From: Dickeya dianthicola NCPPB 453
GTDB lineage: Bacteria; Pseudomonadota; Gammaproteobacteria; Enterobacterales; Enterobacteriaceae
Assembly (NCBI RefSeq): GCF_000365305.1
Contig: NZ_CM001841.1
Location: 559,551-623,550 of the forward strand
DNA: 64,000 bases
Direction of reading: 5' to 3'
Position 1 is the stretch's first letter. The number at the start of each line of letters is the position of its first letter. The position numbers and the translations under genes were made by a program. Below are positions 1-9,892 of this stretch, piece after piece. Below the pieces are notes generated by a model, which worked only from the letters and a program-made list of their open reading frames with translations, was not told where the DNA came from and did not search any database.

Positions 1-658
1 CATTATCATTGATGGCGTGGGCGACGAAGCCGCTATTCAGGGCCGCGTGACTCAGATTCGTCAGCAGATCGAAGAAGCCACTTCCGACTACGATCGTGAA
101 AAACTGCAGGAGCGCGTAGCTAAACTGGCAGGCGGCGTTGCCGTTATCAAAGTTGGCGCCGCTACCGAAGTGGAAATGAAAGAGAAGAAAGCCCGCGTTG
201 AAGATGCGCTGCACGCGACCCGTGCTGCCGTTGAAGAAGGCGTGGTTGCCGGTGGTGGCGTGGCGCTGGTACGCGTAGCGGCATCCATCAGCGGACTGAC
301 TGGCGACAACGAAGACCAGAACGTGGGTATCCGCGTTGCGATGCGTTCTATGGAAGCGCCGCTGCGTCAGATCGTGTCCAACGCTGGTGAAGAACCGTCG
401 GTGATTGCCAACAATGTGAAAGCAGGCGAAGGCAACTACGGTTACAACGCCGCGACTGAACAGTACGGCAACATGATCGACATGGGTATCCTGGATCCGA
501 CCAAAGTAACCCGTTCTGCATTGCAGTACGCGGCTTCCGTCGCTGGCCTGATGATCACCACCGAATGTATGGTGACCGACCTGCCGAAAGGCGATGCACC
601 TGATTTAGGTGCTGCTGGCGGTATGGGCGGCATGGGCGGTATGGGCGGCATGATGTAA
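1..658 (+). CDS. groEL: Chaperonin GroEL, C-terminal part (5' truncated by window edge)
   Basis: The reading frame is open from base 2, so the gene starts left of the window; 218 residues remain of a protein that is usually about 548. GroEL is the 60 kDa ring chaperonin that folds cytosolic proteins in ATP-driven cycles with GroES. The visible part begins [16 protein letters not shown] and continues through [15 protein letters not shown] and [16 protein letters not shown], which are conserved in the intermediate and equatorial domains. It ends in the typical flexible Gly-Gly-Met tail ([13 protein letters not shown]). A strong terminator follows about 50 bases after the stop, as expected for the last gene of a groES-groEL operon. 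Confidence 0.98.
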   Translation, partial: IIIDGVGDEAAIQGRVTQIRQQIEEATSDYDREKLQERVAKLAGGVAVIKVGAATEVEMKEKKARVEDALHATRAAVEEGVVAGGGVALVRVAASISGLTGDNEDQNVGIRVAMRSMEAPLRQIVSNAGEEPSVIANNVKAGEGNYGYNAATEQYGNMIDMGILDPTKVTRSALQYAASVAGLMITTECMVTDLPKGDAPDLGAAGGMGGMGGMGGMM

Positions 659-707
659 TCTGCCGCACGACCACGACGATATCCTCGTTGTGGCGTCTGT
701 CGCACTA

Positions 708-742
708 TAAAAACTACCCGGCTTCGGCTGGGTAGTTTTTTT
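708..742 (+). terminator. Rho-independent terminator of groEL
   Basis: A stem of about 12 bp (AAACTACCCGGC pairing with GCTGGGTAGTTT, one G-T pair) around a TTCG tetraloop is followed by a run of eight T. It is placed to end groEL transcription. Confidence 0.93.
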
Positions 743-783
743 TAAGGACCCCCGTATGCACGGGTGGCCGCCGCAACGCACAT

Positions 784-850
784 ATGTGTAATCAAGGAAG
801 TATGTGTAATCAAGGACGCATGTGTAATCAAGGACATCATGTGTAATGAG
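784..850 (+). repeat. Short tandem repeat upstream of ubiC
   Basis: Three full copies and one partial copy of ATGTGTAATCAAGGA plus 3-4 variable bases start at 784, 802, 820 and 839 (periods 18, 18, 19). They lie in the groEL-ubiC gap. The rest of that gap holds only the groEL terminator and the presumed ubiC promoter; I see no gene in it. Confidence 0.85.
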
Positions 851-1034
851 GCCCGCCTATCCACTCGTTTGTCACCGGGGGAAGCCGGGCAGATAGGTTG
901 TGTGAAAATCACGACAATCGTTAACAAGCGGTTCGGAGCCTGTTATCGGCGTACGATTCTTCGCTACAATGCGCATCTGCGCTACAATAAGCGCGTTTTA
1001 TTTTATTTATTAAACACCGGGTGGAATGGGATAC

Positions 1035-1550
1035 ATGTCTGATGAGGCGTTGGCTAGCCTGCGCTCGGTTGAGTGGTGTGCGCCTGAAGATTTACCCGCG
1101 TCAGTGGTGGACTGGTTGGTTTACCACGATTCTATGACGCGTCGTCTGGAACGGCATTGTCTGCGGCTGACCGTGAAGGTCAGCGAAGAGCATTTTGTGC
1201 CGTCGCTGGATATGGCTGGCGAATCGGCGCTGTTGCCGCTGAGTGAGCGCTATTGGCTACGTGAGGTGACGCTGTTGGGTGATGGCAAACCCTGGTTATT
1301 TGGCCGTACGGTGATACCGGAACAGACGCTGGAAGAGGCCGATATTGACCTAACGCAGGTCGGTAACACGCCGCTGGGGCGCTATCTGTTTCTGCAGGGA
1401 CCGCCGCCGCGCGACGTGATTCAGACCGGCCGAAGCGGGGCGCTGTGGGTGCGGCGTTCACGTTTGCTTTTGTCGGGCAATCCGTTGCTGATCACCGAGC
1501 TGTTTTTGCCGGATGCCCCGGTTTATTTCCCTGACGTTCATCAGGGCTGA
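1035..1550 (+). CDS. ubiC: Chorismate pyruvate-lyase UbiC
   Basis: UbiC removes pyruvate from chorismate to give 4-hydroxybenzoate, the first committed step of ubiquinone synthesis, in the cytosol. The 171-residue product keeps the family landmarks RYWLREV, GKPWLFGRTVIP, GNTPLGRYLF and the C-terminal WVRRSRLLLSGNPLLITELFLP. An ATG three codons earlier at 1026 is possible, but MSDEAL at 1035 fits the family N-terminus and follows a GGAATGGG-like ribosome site. ubiA follows after about 20 bases, so the two form the usual ubiCA operon. Confidence 0.96.
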   Translation: MSDEALASLRSVEWCAPEDLPASVVDWLVYHDSMTRRLERHCLRLTVKVSEEHFVPSLDMAGESALLPLSERYWLREVTLLGDGKPWLFGRTVIPEQTLEEADIDLTQVGNTPLGRYLFLQGPPPRDVIQTGRSGALWVRRSRLLLSGNPLLITELFLPDAPVYFPDVHQG

Positions 1551-1571
1551 GTGCAGAAGGAGAATCAGGCG

Positions 1572-2435
1572 TTGGAAAGACTGTTAACGTCAGAACGTTG
1601 GGGCGCGTATTGTCGCCTGATGCGTATCAACAACCCGATTGGCACCCTGTTGCTGTTATGGCCAACACTGTGGGCGTTGTGGCTGTCGGGGCGTGGAACG
1701 CCGGCGCCGTGGACGCTGCTCGTGTTCGTGGCGGGCGTGTTCCTGATGCGTGCTGCAGGGTGTGTTATCAATGATTACGCCGACCGTCATTTTGACGGCC
1801 ATGTCAAACGCACCGCCGCGCGCCCGTTGCCGGCTGGCTTGGTGAGCGAACAATCCGCCAAGGTGCTGTTTGTGGTGCTGGTGTTATTGGCGTTCGGTCT
1901 GGTGCTGACCATGAACCCGTTAACCATCTGGTTATCGGTCGCCGCGCTAGCGCTGGCCTGGGTGTACCCGTTCATGAAACGCGTTAGCCATCTGCCGCAG
2001 TTGGTGCTGGGCGCGGCGTTTGGCTGGTCGATCCCGATGGCTTACGCCGCTGTCAGCGAGTCATTGCCTGCTACCTGCTGGCTGATGTTTTTTGCCTATA
2101 TCTGCTGGACCGTTGCTTACGACACCGAATACGCGATGGTGGATCGCGACGATGACCTCAAGATCGGGATAAAGTCCACCGCTATCCTGTTTGGTCGTCA
2201 CGACACGTTGATTATCGGCGTGCTGCAACTGATGACGCTGGTGGCGATGCTGGCGCTGGGGCGGATGATGGGGCTGAGCCAGATTTTTTATTGGTCGGCG
2301 CTGGCGGCGGCCGGCTTGTTCGCTTATCAGCAGAAACTGATTGCCGGGCGTGAGCGCGACGACTGTCTTCGGGCGTTCAAAAACAATAACTACGTGGGGA
2401 TGGTGCTGTTTTTCGGCATCCTGCTTGGTCTGTAA
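1572..2435 (+). CDS. ubiA: 4-hydroxybenzoate octaprenyltransferase UbiA (TTG start)
   Basis: UbiA is the integral membrane prenyltransferase that attaches the polyprenyl tail to 4-hydroxybenzoate. The product has many hydrophobic helices and both aspartate-rich motifs of the family: [10 protein letters not shown] near residue 70 and [13 protein letters not shown] near residue 190. I choose the TTG at 1572. AAGGAGA at 1557-1563 is at ideal distance, and the resulting [18 protein letters not shown] aligns without gaps to the remembered E. coli N-terminus. An alternative GTG lies at 1551, right after the ubiC stop. The length is 287 residues, close to 290 in E. coli. Confidence 0.96.
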   Translation: MERLLTSERWGAYCRLMRINNPIGTLLLLWPTLWALWLSGRGTPAPWTLLVFVAGVFLMRAAGCVINDYADRHFDGHVKRTAARPLPAGLVSEQSAKVLFVVLVLLAFGLVLTMNPLTIWLSVAALALAWVYPFMKRVSHLPQLVLGAAFGWSIPMAYAAVSESLPATCWLMFFAYICWTVAYDTEYAMVDRDDDLKIGIKSTAILFGRHDTLIIGVLQLMTLVAMLALGRMMGLSQIFYWSALAAAGLFAYQQKLIAGRERDDCLRAFKNNNYVGMVLFFGILLGL

Positions 2436-2448
2436 CTGTTTTCTTTGT

Positions 2449-2484
2449 AAGAAAAGCAGCCCTGTGGCGTTGCTCCACAGGGCT
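2449..2484 (-). terminator. Terminator between convergent ubiA and plsB
   Basis: AGCCCTGTGG and CCACAGGGCT form a perfect 10-bp stem with a 7-base loop. On the minus strand the stem is followed by GCTTTTCTT, so it best serves plsB; it may also stop ubiA transcription. Confidence 0.85.
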
Positions 2485-2489
2485 GAACA

Positions 2490-4967
2490 TCACTCTACTT
2501 TTTCCTTTTCGGCGGTGCTGACAACGGATTCGTTGTCGTCGCTCTCTTGCGCCAGACTGGCGCTTTCAATCGTCAGCTTCACTTCCGGACTCAGCAGCTC
2601 GCCCAGAATGGCGTAAATCGCTTCGACGTGTACCAGCACCGCGTCGCCGCTGTCACTGACGTACCCTTCATTACGCAATGTGTTGACCAGCGTTGAGAAC
2701 ACCGCCTTGTCGAAAAATTCCGGCGCATTGATGCCGTGCAACACCGAGAGACGTTGCGCCATGCTGCGGCTTTCTTTCTCCAGCGCGCCGCGGCTGATGG
2801 TCGGGTTGGCATTCAGCAAGGCCAGGGTAATGGCATAACGCTGCAGCGTTTCGCGGACACCGGCGGCCAGCAGTTGCAGGGCGCGGATACGCACAGGGTT
2901 CAGTTCCAGCTCGTCATCTTTAATGAGAATCAGTTGCTGACGCGCCAGCTCGGCCACCAGCGCGTCCAACACATCAGACAGTTCGGACTTCTTGTAATGC
3001 AGGAACAACTCGGCCTGCAGCAGCGGATAAATCAGCGTTATCTGGCGCAACAGTTCCCCGGCGGAGATCCGGCGGTAATGCATCACGATGCTGGCAACCA
3101 ACGACGGCAGCACCAGCATATGGTGGATATTATTGCGGTAGTACGTCATCAGCACCGCCTGTTCGCGCGGCAGGATGATAATGTCGCCGACGTTGTCCTT
3201 TTCCACCTCGAACTTGTCCATACCCAGCGCGTGTTCCAGCAACTCAGTGGCGGTTTTGTTCGGCACGGTGATATCGCGGCTGTAAGGGACGTTACGCAGT
3301 AGTTGCAGATAACACTCCAACTGCTCTTCCATCTGCTCACGCGTCAGCGCTCGCTGGCGGGAAGCCAGCAACGCGGTGCAGCACAGGTTCATGGCGTTGG
3401 CCGCCGCCGCGTTGTTGATGCGCACCATGATGTCATCGGCGATATCCTGTACGGTAGGCGTCAGCCAGGCCGGACGCTGCGAATCGATAGGGTCGATAGC
3501 GTCGCGCCACTGCGGTACGTGGTTGTTGAGGTAGGTGGTCAGCGACAGCGGTTCGCCGATGTTAACGTACCCTTGGCCGAGATTGCGCAGCTTGCGCAGC
3601 CCGCGCACCATTTGCAGGAAGCCTTCTTTTTCCTTGGTGGCGCCGCGCAGCTCTTTAGCGTAGGTGCCCACTTCCATCACGTGCTCATAACCGATGTAAA
3701 TCGGCACCAGCGTGATTGGGCGGGCGCCGCCACGCAGCATCGCTTGAATGGTCATCGCCAGCGTACCGGTTTTCGGTTCCAGCAAACGGCCGGTGCGGGA
3801 GCGGCCGCCTTCGACGAAGTACTCCACCGAATAGCCGCGGGTAAACAACTCGGCCAGATATTCGCGGAACAAGGTGGAATAGAGCTTGTTGCCCTTGAAG
3901 GTGCGGCGGATGAAAAAGGCGCCAAGACGTCGGAAAACCGGGCCGGCCGGCCAGAAGTTAAGGTTAATGCCGGCGGCGATGTGCGGCGGCACTAACCCCT
4001 GATGGTAGAGCACGTAGGAGAGCAGCAGATAGTCCATGTGGCTGCGGTGGCAGGGAACATAGACGATTTCATGTCCGTCCTGAGCCAGTTGGCGTACCCG
4101 CTCGGCATTGTGTACGTTGATGCCCTGATACAGGCGGTTCCAGGTCCAGCTCAGCACTCGGTCGGATAGCCTAACGGCTTCATAGGAGAAGTCGGCGGCG
4201 ATTTCTTCCAGCAGCGTGATGGCGTTCTGCTGGGCTTTGTCGTGGGAAATTTTCTTGACCCGGGCCTCATCATCAATCGCTTTGGCGATGGCGCGGGAAG
4301 ACAACAGCTTGTTGAACAACGCCTGACGGACCGGCAAACGCGGGCCGACGGTCGCCAGTCGCAAGCGGGAGAAATGCATACGCGCTACGCGCGCCAGTTT
4401 GTGGGCAATGGTCTTGTCGGTGCCGTGCTCGGTCGCCATATAACGCAGCGAGACGGGAACGGAGAAGCGCACAAAACTGTCGCGACCTAGCCACAAAATG
4501 GCGAAGAATTTCTCAATGCCGTTCAGCAACCGCAGATGCGGCGTGTCCTGATTCTGCCCCTCGCGACCGGGTGAGCGACCAAACATGACCGACACCGGCA
4601 CCATTTGTATGTCGAGTTCCGGATTGTTGCGATGCAGATCCAGATAGTCGTGAAACAGTTTTATCGACTGCTGTTTGGGCACGTAGTAACGGAACAGTCG
4701 CGGGCCATCATTGATAAATACGTGGCTCGGCAGGGTTTTTCCGTCGATCTGCAGCGGCTGCAACGGGTCGGGCAGATTGAGCTCCAGACATTTGGTGCGC
4801 AGAGTCAGCAGGTCCGCCTTGGAGTTGTAGGGCAGCACATAGAAGATCGGCCGCGCCGGATCCAGACGTTGTTCGTTAACGGGATCCTGTGGGATTACCT
4901 TACTCTTTACCAAGAGTTTTAGTGGGAAATTCAGTAATTTATAGTAGATTCTACGCCAACCTGACAT
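2490..4967 (-). CDS. plsB: Glycerol-3-phosphate acyltransferase PlsB
   Basis: PlsB transfers a fatty acyl group to position 1 of glycerol-3-phosphate, the first step of phospholipid synthesis at the inner membrane. The acyltransferase HX4D motif is present as [10 protein letters not shown] near residue 305. [11 protein letters not shown] and the long conserved [21 protein letters not shown] block also match. The frame stays open 70 codons upstream, but [13 protein letters not shown] at 4967 matches the E. coli start, giving 825 residues against 807. The extra length is an acidic, serine-rich C-terminal tail. It is divergent from dgkA. Confidence 0.96.
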   Translation of the reverse strand: MSGWRRIYYKLLNFPLKLLVKSKVIPQDPVNEQRLDPARPIFYVLPYNSKADLLTLRTKCLELNLPDPLQPLQIDGKTLPSHVFINDGPRLFRYYVPKQQSIKLFHDYLDLHRNNPELDIQMVPVSVMFGRSPGREGQNQDTPHLRLLNGIEKFFAILWLGRDSFVRFSVPVSLRYMATEHGTDKTIAHKLARVARMHFSRLRLATVGPRLPVRQALFNKLLSSRAIAKAIDDEARVKKISHDKAQQNAITLLEEIAADFSYEAVRLSDRVLSWTWNRLYQGINVHNAERVRQLAQDGHEIVYVPCHRSHMDYLLLSYVLYHQGLVPPHIAAGINLNFWPAGPVFRRLGAFFIRRTFKGNKLYSTLFREYLAELFTRGYSVEYFVEGGRSRTGRLLEPKTGTLAMTIQAMLRGGARPITLVPIYIGYEHVMEVGTYAKELRGATKEKEGFLQMVRGLRKLRNLGQGYVNIGEPLSLTTYLNNHVPQWRDAIDPIDSQRPAWLTPTVQDIADDIMVRINNAAAANAMNLCCTALLASRQRALTREQMEEQLECYLQLLRNVPYSRDITVPNKTATELLEHALGMDKFEVEKDNVGDIIILPREQAVLMTYYRNNIHHMLVLPSLVASIVMHYRRISAGELLRQITLIYPLLQAELFLHYKKSELSDVLDALVAELARQQLILIKDDELELNPVRIRALQLLAAGVRETLQRYAITLALLNANPTISRGALEKESRSMAQRLSVLHGINAPEFFDKAVFSTLVNTLRNEGYVSDSGDAVLVHVEAIYAILGELLSPEVKLTIESASLAQESDDNESVVSTAEKEKVE

Positions 4968-5096
4968 AACAACCAGAAGCCTCTTGTTAGCAATGCGGGC
5001 CAAGGATACCAGAAACCTGGCAGGATATCTGTGGTGATGAGACCATGACAACGCGTTAAAATTGCGGCCAATAACAAATTTAAAGGCAGAGTAAGT

Positions 5097-5462
5097 ATGA
5101 ACAAAACAACCGGAATAACCCGTATTATCAAGGCGGCGGGTTATTCGCTGCAAGGGTTGAAACAGGCATGGCGGCATGAGGCGGCATTTCGCCAGGAGTC
5201 ATTACTCACGCTTGCCGCGATTATTATTGCCTGCTGGCTGCCGGTTTCAATGGTGGAACGGCTGCTGTTGATCGGTTCCGTGGTGCTGATCGTGTTGTTT
5301 GAGCTGGTCAATAGCGCTATTGAAGCGGTGGTGGATCGGGTCGGCATGGATTATCACGAGCTGTCCGGCCGGGCGAAGGACATCGGCTCGGCGGCGGTAT
5401 TTGTCGCCTGTTTACTGGCAGCAGGAATATGGGGGGCGATACTGTGGAATCGTTTTGCGTGA
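5097..5462 (+). CDS. dgkA: Diacylglycerol kinase DgkA
   Basis: DgkA is a small trimeric inner-membrane kinase that phosphorylates diacylglycerol, a by-product of periplasmic glucan synthesis, back to phosphatidic acid. The 121-residue product has three hydrophobic segments and the signature [16 protein letters not shown], which carries the catalytic and metal-binding glutamates. AAAGGCAGAGTAAGT precedes the ATG. It lies between plsB (divergent) and lexA (same strand), as in other enterobacteria. Confidence 0.96.
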   Translation: MNKTTGITRIIKAAGYSLQGLKQAWRHEAAFRQESLLTLAAIIIACWLPVSMVERLLLIGSVVLIVLFELVNSAIEAVVDRVGMDYHELSGRAKDIGSAAVFVACLLAAGIWGAILWNRFA

Positions 5463-5524
5463 CGCTTTGCATAATCGCAGAAAAATCCGCGCAATAGCGA
5501 TATCGCGGTTCCCATCGGCACTTT

Positions 5525-5565
5525 CCCTGTATATACTCACAGCGAAACTGTATAAACAACCAGGG
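5525..5565 (+). promoter_or_regulatory. Two LexA boxes in the lexA promoter
   Basis: Two CTG-N10-CAG operators lie in tandem: CTGTATATACTCACAG (5527-5542) and CTGTATAAACAACCAG (5548-5563), ending 8 bases before the lexA ATG. Their arrangement matches the double SOS boxes known upstream of enterobacterial lexA and indicates autorepression. Confidence 0.95.
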
Positions 5566-5571
5566 GGCGGA

Positions 5572-6183
5572 ATGAAAGCGCTAACTACCAGACAACAGCA
5601 GGTTTATGATCTGATTCGCGATCATATTTCACAAACCGGTATGCCGCCCACCCGGGCCGAAATCGCCAGTCAGCTTGGCTTCCGCTCGCCGAATGCGGCT
5701 GAGGAACACCTCAAGGCGTTGGCGCGTAAAGGCGTTATTGAAATCGTCTCCGGCGCTTCGCGCGGTATTCGTCTGCTGATGGAAGAAGAAGATCAGGGAT
5801 TGCCGTTGATCGGTCGCGTCGCCGCTGGCGAACCGTTGCTGGCGCAACAGCACATCGAATGCCACTATCAGGTCGACCCGGCGATGTTCAAGCCCAGCGC
5901 CGATTTCCTGTTGCGGGTCAGCGGGATGTCGATGAAGGATATCGGCATTCTGGACGGCGACCTGCTGGCGGTGCATAAAACGCAGGATGTGCGCAACGGC
6001 CAGGTGGTGGTCGCGCGCATTGAAGATGAAGTAACGGTCAAGCGATTGAAAAAGCAAGGCAATGTTGTGCAGCTGCTGGCGGAAAACAAAGAATTTGCTC
6101 CAATTGTTGTCGATCTGCGTGAGCAAAGTTTCTCTATTGAAGGATTGGCGGTTGGCGTGATCCGCAACAGCGACTGGAGCTAA
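5572..6183 (+). CDS. lexA: SOS repressor LexA
   Basis: LexA represses the SOS regulon and cleaves itself when stimulated by RecA filaments. The product is 203 residues. The N-terminal winged helix-turn-helix starts [19 protein letters not shown] and includes [16 protein letters not shown]. The self-cleavage site is the Ala-Gly in VAAGEP near residue 84. The catalytic serine lies in [10 protein letters not shown] near 120 and the lysine in [12 protein letters not shown] near 157. The ATG at 5572 follows AGGGGGCGG and two LexA boxes, which fixes the start although the frame is open further upstream. Confidence 0.98.
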   Translation: MKALTTRQQQVYDLIRDHISQTGMPPTRAEIASQLGFRSPNAAEEHLKALARKGVIEIVSGASRGIRLLMEEEDQGLPLIGRVAAGEPLLAQQHIECHYQVDPAMFKPSADFLLRVSGMSMKDIGILDGDLLAVHKTQDVRNGQVVVARIEDEVTVKRLKKQGNVVQLLAENKEFAPIVVDLREQSFSIEGLAVGVIRNSDWS

Positions 6184-6327
6184 GCCCCAGTTTTAGTTCG
6201 CCTTTGATGGATGGGTGCCGCCGCCTATGCCGGTGTTCAGCTTGTCTGGATGAACACCTGTGCCACCCGGTGCTTTGATGGCCCGGGCCGAGTGTGGCAC
6301 ATGAATTCAGGAAAGCGTTGTGTATTC

Positions 6328-6359
6328 AGAAAAAGTAGTGTGAAGCAGCGCTTCACACT
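6328..6359 (-). terminator. Terminator of zur
   Basis: AGTGTGAAG and CTTCACACT form a 9-bp stem with a CAGCG loop. On the minus strand ACTTTTTCTG follows. The hairpin abuts the zur stop codon. Confidence 0.88.
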
Positions 6360-6868
6360 CAGCGTTTCTTCACCATGATGCTGTGATCATGATTACAGTT
6401 GTCCCGATGTTCGCAGGATTCCACCTTCTGGCATTCGCCACACAAGCCGTGGGCTTCCACCACACTATGACGCAGGGCAAATCCTGTCTGTCTCGCCAAC
6501 TGGTGTAGCGTTTCCTCAATGCCTTCCGTCTGACGTTCCGTCACCAGCCCGCAGCGATCGCAGATAAACAATGCCGAAGTATGGCTATGTTCTTCGAAAT
6601 GATGGCACAGCACATAGCTATTGGTGGACTCGACCTTGTGGATAAAGCCTTGTTCCAGAAGAAAATCCAGCGCGCGATAAACCGTGGGAGGTTTGGCCTG
6701 AGGCTCGGAAACGCGAAGCAAATCCAGCAGAGCATACGCGCTGATCGCACCGGGTTGCTGGGCCATTAACCGCAACACTTCCTGACGCTGGGGCGTCAGA
6801 CGCACATTGCGTTGCTGGCAAAGCTGTCCAGCCTGGGCAACAAGTTTGTCCGGATTGGTTGAATCCAT
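6359..6868 (-). CDS. zur: Zinc uptake regulator Zur (Fur family)
   Basis: Zur is a zinc-sensing dimeric repressor of zinc uptake genes. The 169-residue protein has the Fur-family winged helix (VRLTPQRQEVLRLM, PPTVYRALDFLLEQGFIHK). Two CxxC pairs bind structural zinc: FICDRCG near residue 100 and LCGECQKVE near 145. The C-terminus is rich in histidine and cysteine. It is convergent with lexA, the order found in E. coli. The start MDSTNPDKL agrees with family length. Confidence 0.95.
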   Translation of the reverse strand: MDSTNPDKLVAQAGQLCQQRNVRLTPQRQEVLRLMAQQPGAISAYALLDLLRVSEPQAKPPTVYRALDFLLEQGFIHKVESTNSYVLCHHFEEHSHTSALFICDRCGLVTERQTEGIEETLHQLARQTGFALRHSVVEAHGLCGECQKVESCEHRDNCNHDHSIMVKKR

Positions 6869-6999
6869 TGCAGTAACCCTGAAGCGAGTGTGAAATCATG
6901 GCGGCATCTTACCATGACTGAATAAAAACACCGAGATGGCTGCCTCAAGGTTACGCAGGGCCATCTCTCGTCACACCGCAGTCTTTGTGTGAACCCGGC

Positions 7000-7710
7000 T
7001 TAAACAACCAAGTCTATCAGCAATGCCCGTGTGGCGGTTTCCGCCCGGATGATAAGGCTGTTTTCCTGCTGGATAAACGCACCGTCGCCGCAGCGCAGTA
7101 CGTTGGGAATCGCAGCGCCGCCATTGCTGTTGATGCAAAGAGTGCCGTAAATCGACTGTAGATAGGCACGGTTGCCGTTCAGCGTCAGGTTATGTTGCTC
7201 GCCAGCCGCCAGATTCAGATGGTGGATCCAAACCTGCTGACGCAAATGAAAAGCATTGGCCGCTTCATCCGGCGATGCCAGCAACTGGTAAGGCTGCTGC
7301 TCTTCCAGCGAGAGCCGTTGCAGACGCTGGTTTTCCCGCGTTGGGCAGGCGTCCAGCCACAGTTGCAGCCGGGTTAGCGGCGTGTTGTCGCCGATATTGT
7401 GTTCGCTGTAACTGACGTTGGGCTGGGTGGCCAGCAGTAAGGCTTCGCCCGCTTTGGCTCGGGTATGGTTGCCGTTGCTGTCGCGGTATTCCGCTTCGCC
7501 TTGCAACAAAATGTTCAGAATATCGACGCGCGGATAGGTCCGCGGCTGAAAGGAGGCACCCGGGGCCAGCACTTCCTGATTGAGTACCCGTAGCGAGGCA
7601 AAACCCAGTAGATCAGGATCAAAGTAATGACCGAAAGAAAAGGTGTAACGTGCCTGCAACCAGCCATAGTCAGCCTGGCCGCATTGTTCTGCTGCTCTGC
7701 TAATGATCAT
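7000..7710 (-). CDS. yhaK: Pirin-family protein YhaK
   Basis: This 236-residue pirin-like bicupin resembles E. coli YhaK, a cytosolic protein reported to respond to oxidative conditions. Visible features are the cupin stretch FGHYFDPDLLGFASLRVLNQ and the central PRVDILNILLQGEAEYRDS. Enzymatic activity is uncertain; some pirins act as quercetin dioxygenases. It is divergent from the LysR gene yhaJ with about 110 bases between, which suggests regulation by YhaJ. Confidence 0.85.
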   Translation of the reverse strand: MIISRAAEQCGQADYGWLQARYTFSFGHYFDPDLLGFASLRVLNQEVLAPGASFQPRTYPRVDILNILLQGEAEYRDSNGNHTRAKAGEALLLATQPNVSYSEHNIGDNTPLTRLQLWLDACPTRENQRLQRLSLEEQQPYQLLASPDEAANAFHLRQQVWIHHLNLAAGEQHNLTLNGNRAYLQSIYGTLCINSNGGAAIPNVLRCGDGAFIQQENSLIIRAETATRALLIDLVV

Positions 7711-7819
7711 GGTATTCGACCCTGAGAATTATTGATAAAGCGATAGTAATTGTCTGGACGATGGATTGTTAGCCAGTTAATCTGGTCGGTACGTTCAAAA
7801 ATCCTGAATGAGTGAAGAA

Positions 7820-8716
7820 ATGGCAAAAGAACGGGCACTAACACTAGAAGCTTTACGAGTCATGGACGCTATCGATCGCCGGGGAAGTTTTGCTGCCGCT
7901 GCAGATGAACTGGGGCGTGTGCCTTCTGCCCTGAGTTATACCATGCAGAAACTGGAAGATGAGCTGGATGTCGTGCTGTTCGACCGTTCAGGGCATCGCA
8001 CCAAATTCACGAATGTTGGACGGATGCTGCTGGAGCGGGGGAGAATTCTGCTGGAGGCCGCCGACAAACTGACCACGGATGCCGAAGCGCTGGCGCGAGG
8101 ATGGGAAACCCATCTGACTATCGTGGTGGAAGCGCTGGTGCCGACCGAGCGTTTTTTTCCGCTGTTGGACAAGCTATCGCTAAAGGCCAATACCCAGGTG
8201 TCGTTATTGACCGAAGTGCTGGCCGGGGCGTGGGAACGGTTAGAGCAGGGGCGAGCGGATATCGTGGTCGCGCCGGACATGCACTTTCGTTCGTCGTCGG
8301 AAATCAATACCCGCAAACTTTATTCGATGAAGAACGTGTACGTGGCCAGCCCAGACCATCCGATTCATGATGAACCGGAGCCGTTGTCGGAGGTTACGCG
8401 CGTCAAATATCGCGGCATCGCGGTTGCGGATACCGCCCGTGAACGCCCCGTCATCACGGTGCAGTTACTGGATAAACAGCCTCGTTTGACCGTAAGTTCA
8501 ATGGATGACAAGCGGCGGGCGCTACTGGCTGGTTTAGGGGTGGCGACTATACCGTACGAGCGTGTGGCGCAGGATATCGCCGAAGGGCGTTTGCGGGTGG
8601 TAAGCCCGGAAAATAACATCGAAGCCCAAATCATCATGGCATGGCGACGCGACAGCATGGGTGAAGCCAAGGCGTGGTTTTTGCGCGAGATACCACGCAT
8701 ATTCAATACGTTTTGA
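7820..8716 (+). CDS. yhaJ: LysR-type regulator YhaJ
   Basis: The N-terminal helix-turn-helix (LTLEALRVMDAIDRRGSFA, then SALSYTMQKLEDELDVVLFDR) is followed by an effector-binding domain, and the whole sequence is very close to E. coli YhaJ as I recall it. YhaJ senses aromatic compounds such as dinitrotoluene breakdown products and, in pathogenic E. coli, activates virulence genes. The start MAKERALTLEAL at 7820 matches E. coli; an ATG four codons upstream is possible. The neighbour yhaK is divergent, and yqjG is convergent across a strong shared hairpin. Confidence 0.93.
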   Translation: MAKERALTLEALRVMDAIDRRGSFAAAADELGRVPSALSYTMQKLEDELDVVLFDRSGHRTKFTNVGRMLLERGRILLEAADKLTTDAEALARGWETHLTIVVEALVPTERFFPLLDKLSLKANTQVSLLTEVLAGAWERLEQGRADIVVAPDMHFRSSSEINTRKLYSMKNVYVASPDHPIHDEPEPLSEVTRVKYRGIAVADTARERPVITVQLLDKQPRLTVSSMDDKRRALLAGLGVATIPYERVAQDIAEGRLRVVSPENNIEAQIIMAWRRDSMGEAKAWFLREIPRIFNTF

Positions 8717-8736
8717 TGGCGGCATGAAGGCAATAC

Positions 8737-8776
8737 ACAACGCCGCCGGTTGGCTGAAAGCAACCGGCGGCGTTGT
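8737..8776. terminator. Bidirectional terminator between yhaJ and yqjG
   Basis: ACAACGCCGCCGGTTG and CAACCGGCGGCGTTGT form a perfect 16-bp stem with an 8-base loop between two convergent genes. Neither side has a long T run, but the stem is very strong. Confidence 0.8.
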
Positions 8777-9813
8777 TATGTCTGGCGCGTGTTGGTAAAA
8801 CCGTACACGGCGTTCACCGTGGGGGAATTACGGGTAGCGTTTTCCCGGCCATGCGGCGCATTCAGGTCCATCTCCGGCCCTACGGAGACGATGCCGTGGG
8901 GGTTGATGGTGCTATGACTGCGATAGTAGTGGTGGCGGATATGCGCCATGTCCACGGTGCTGGATACGCCAGGTAACTGATAGATTTCACGCAGATAACC
9001 ATACAGGTTCGGGTAATCGCTTATCCGGCGTTTATCGCATTTGAAGTGGGTATGATAGACCGGATCAAAACGGATCAACGTCGTCCACAAACGAATATCT
9101 GCTTCAGTGAGGCGATCGCCGGTCAGATAACGTTGCTGAACAAGGATCGTTTCCAGTTTGTCCAGCGCGGCAAATACCAACCCGACGGATTCGTCGTAAG
9201 CGGGTTGCGTTGTGGCAAAACCGGCTTTGTACACGCCGTTGTTAACCTGGTGGTAAATCCACGCGTTTAGCTCGTCTATTTGCCCTCGCAGCGCCTGCGG
9301 ATAGTAATCACCGGGGGCGGCGCCGCAACCGTCGAACGCGCTGTTGAGCATACGGATAATATCCGCTGATTCATTGCTGACGATGGTGTGCTGCTGGGTG
9401 TCCCACAGCACGGGAACGGTGACGCGTCCGCTGTAATCGGCTTTGGCGTGCAGATAAAGTTGGTAGAGGAATTCGTGCTGATAAAGCGTATCGCCGCTGG
9501 CCTGGGGAAAGTCGGTGTCGAAGGTCCAGCCGTGGTCCAGCATTAGCGGGTGGACCACCGAGACCGCAATGTGTTGTTCCAGTCCTTTGAGTTTTCGTAG
9601 TAACAACGTGCGATGGGCCCAAGGGCAGGCCAGCGATACGTACAGATGGTAGCGACCGGTTTCCGCTCTGAAACCGCCGGTGCCTGTCGGGCCGGCTTCG
9701 CCACTGGCGGTGACCCAGTTGCGGAAAAATGTCTGCGTCCGCTTGAAATGTCCGCCGGATGACTGGGTTTCATACCAGGTGTCGTGCCATACGCCGTCAA
9801 CTAATAATCCCAT
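8776..9813 (-). CDS. yqjG: Glutathionyl-hydroquinone reductase YqjG
   Basis: This Xi-class glutathione transferase uses glutathione to reduce glutathionyl-hydroquinones. The catalytic cysteine lies in the SLACPWAHRTLLLRKLKGL block near residue 63. The C-terminal helical domain includes LTEADIRLWTTLIRFDPVYHTHFKCD. The product is 345 residues against about 328 in E. coli; the excess is at the C-terminus after NPHGIVSVGPEMDLNAPHG. It lies upstream of yqjF on the same strand order as in E. coli, but a hairpin separates them. Confidence 0.94.
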   Translation of the reverse strand: MGLLVDGVWHDTWYETQSSGGHFKRTQTFFRNWVTASGEAGPTGTGGFRAETGRYHLYVSLACPWAHRTLLLRKLKGLEQHIAVSVVHPLMLDHGWTFDTDFPQASGDTLYQHEFLYQLYLHAKADYSGRVTVPVLWDTQQHTIVSNESADIIRMLNSAFDGCGAAPGDYYPQALRGQIDELNAWIYHQVNNGVYKAGFATTQPAYDESVGLVFAALDKLETILVQQRYLTGDRLTEADIRLWTTLIRFDPVYHTHFKCDKRRISDYPNLYGYLREIYQLPGVSSTVDMAHIRHHYYRSHSTINPHGIVSVGPEMDLNAPHGRENATRNSPTVNAVYGFTNTRQT

Positions 9814-9835
9814 AGCCGGGTCCTCCCAGAAATAA

Positions 9836-9871
9836 TGAAAATGGCGGTCACAGCATGCTGTTGACCGCCAT
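9836..9871 (-). terminator. Hairpin terminator downstream of yqjF promoter side / yqjF-yqjG gap
   Basis: ATGGCGGTCA and TGACCGCCAT arms (9841-9850 and 9862-9871) form the stem. On the minus strand TTTTC follows, so transcription coming from yqjF is likely reduced before yqjG. Confidence 0.72.
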
Positions 9872-9892
9872 CACATGATATTCAGACTGCTA

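Noticed and set aside
4968-5177. Possible 70-codon N-terminal extension of plsB
   Set aside because: The frame is open but overlaps dgkA on the other strand, has no ribosome site, and the family start [10 protein letters not shown] lies at 4967.
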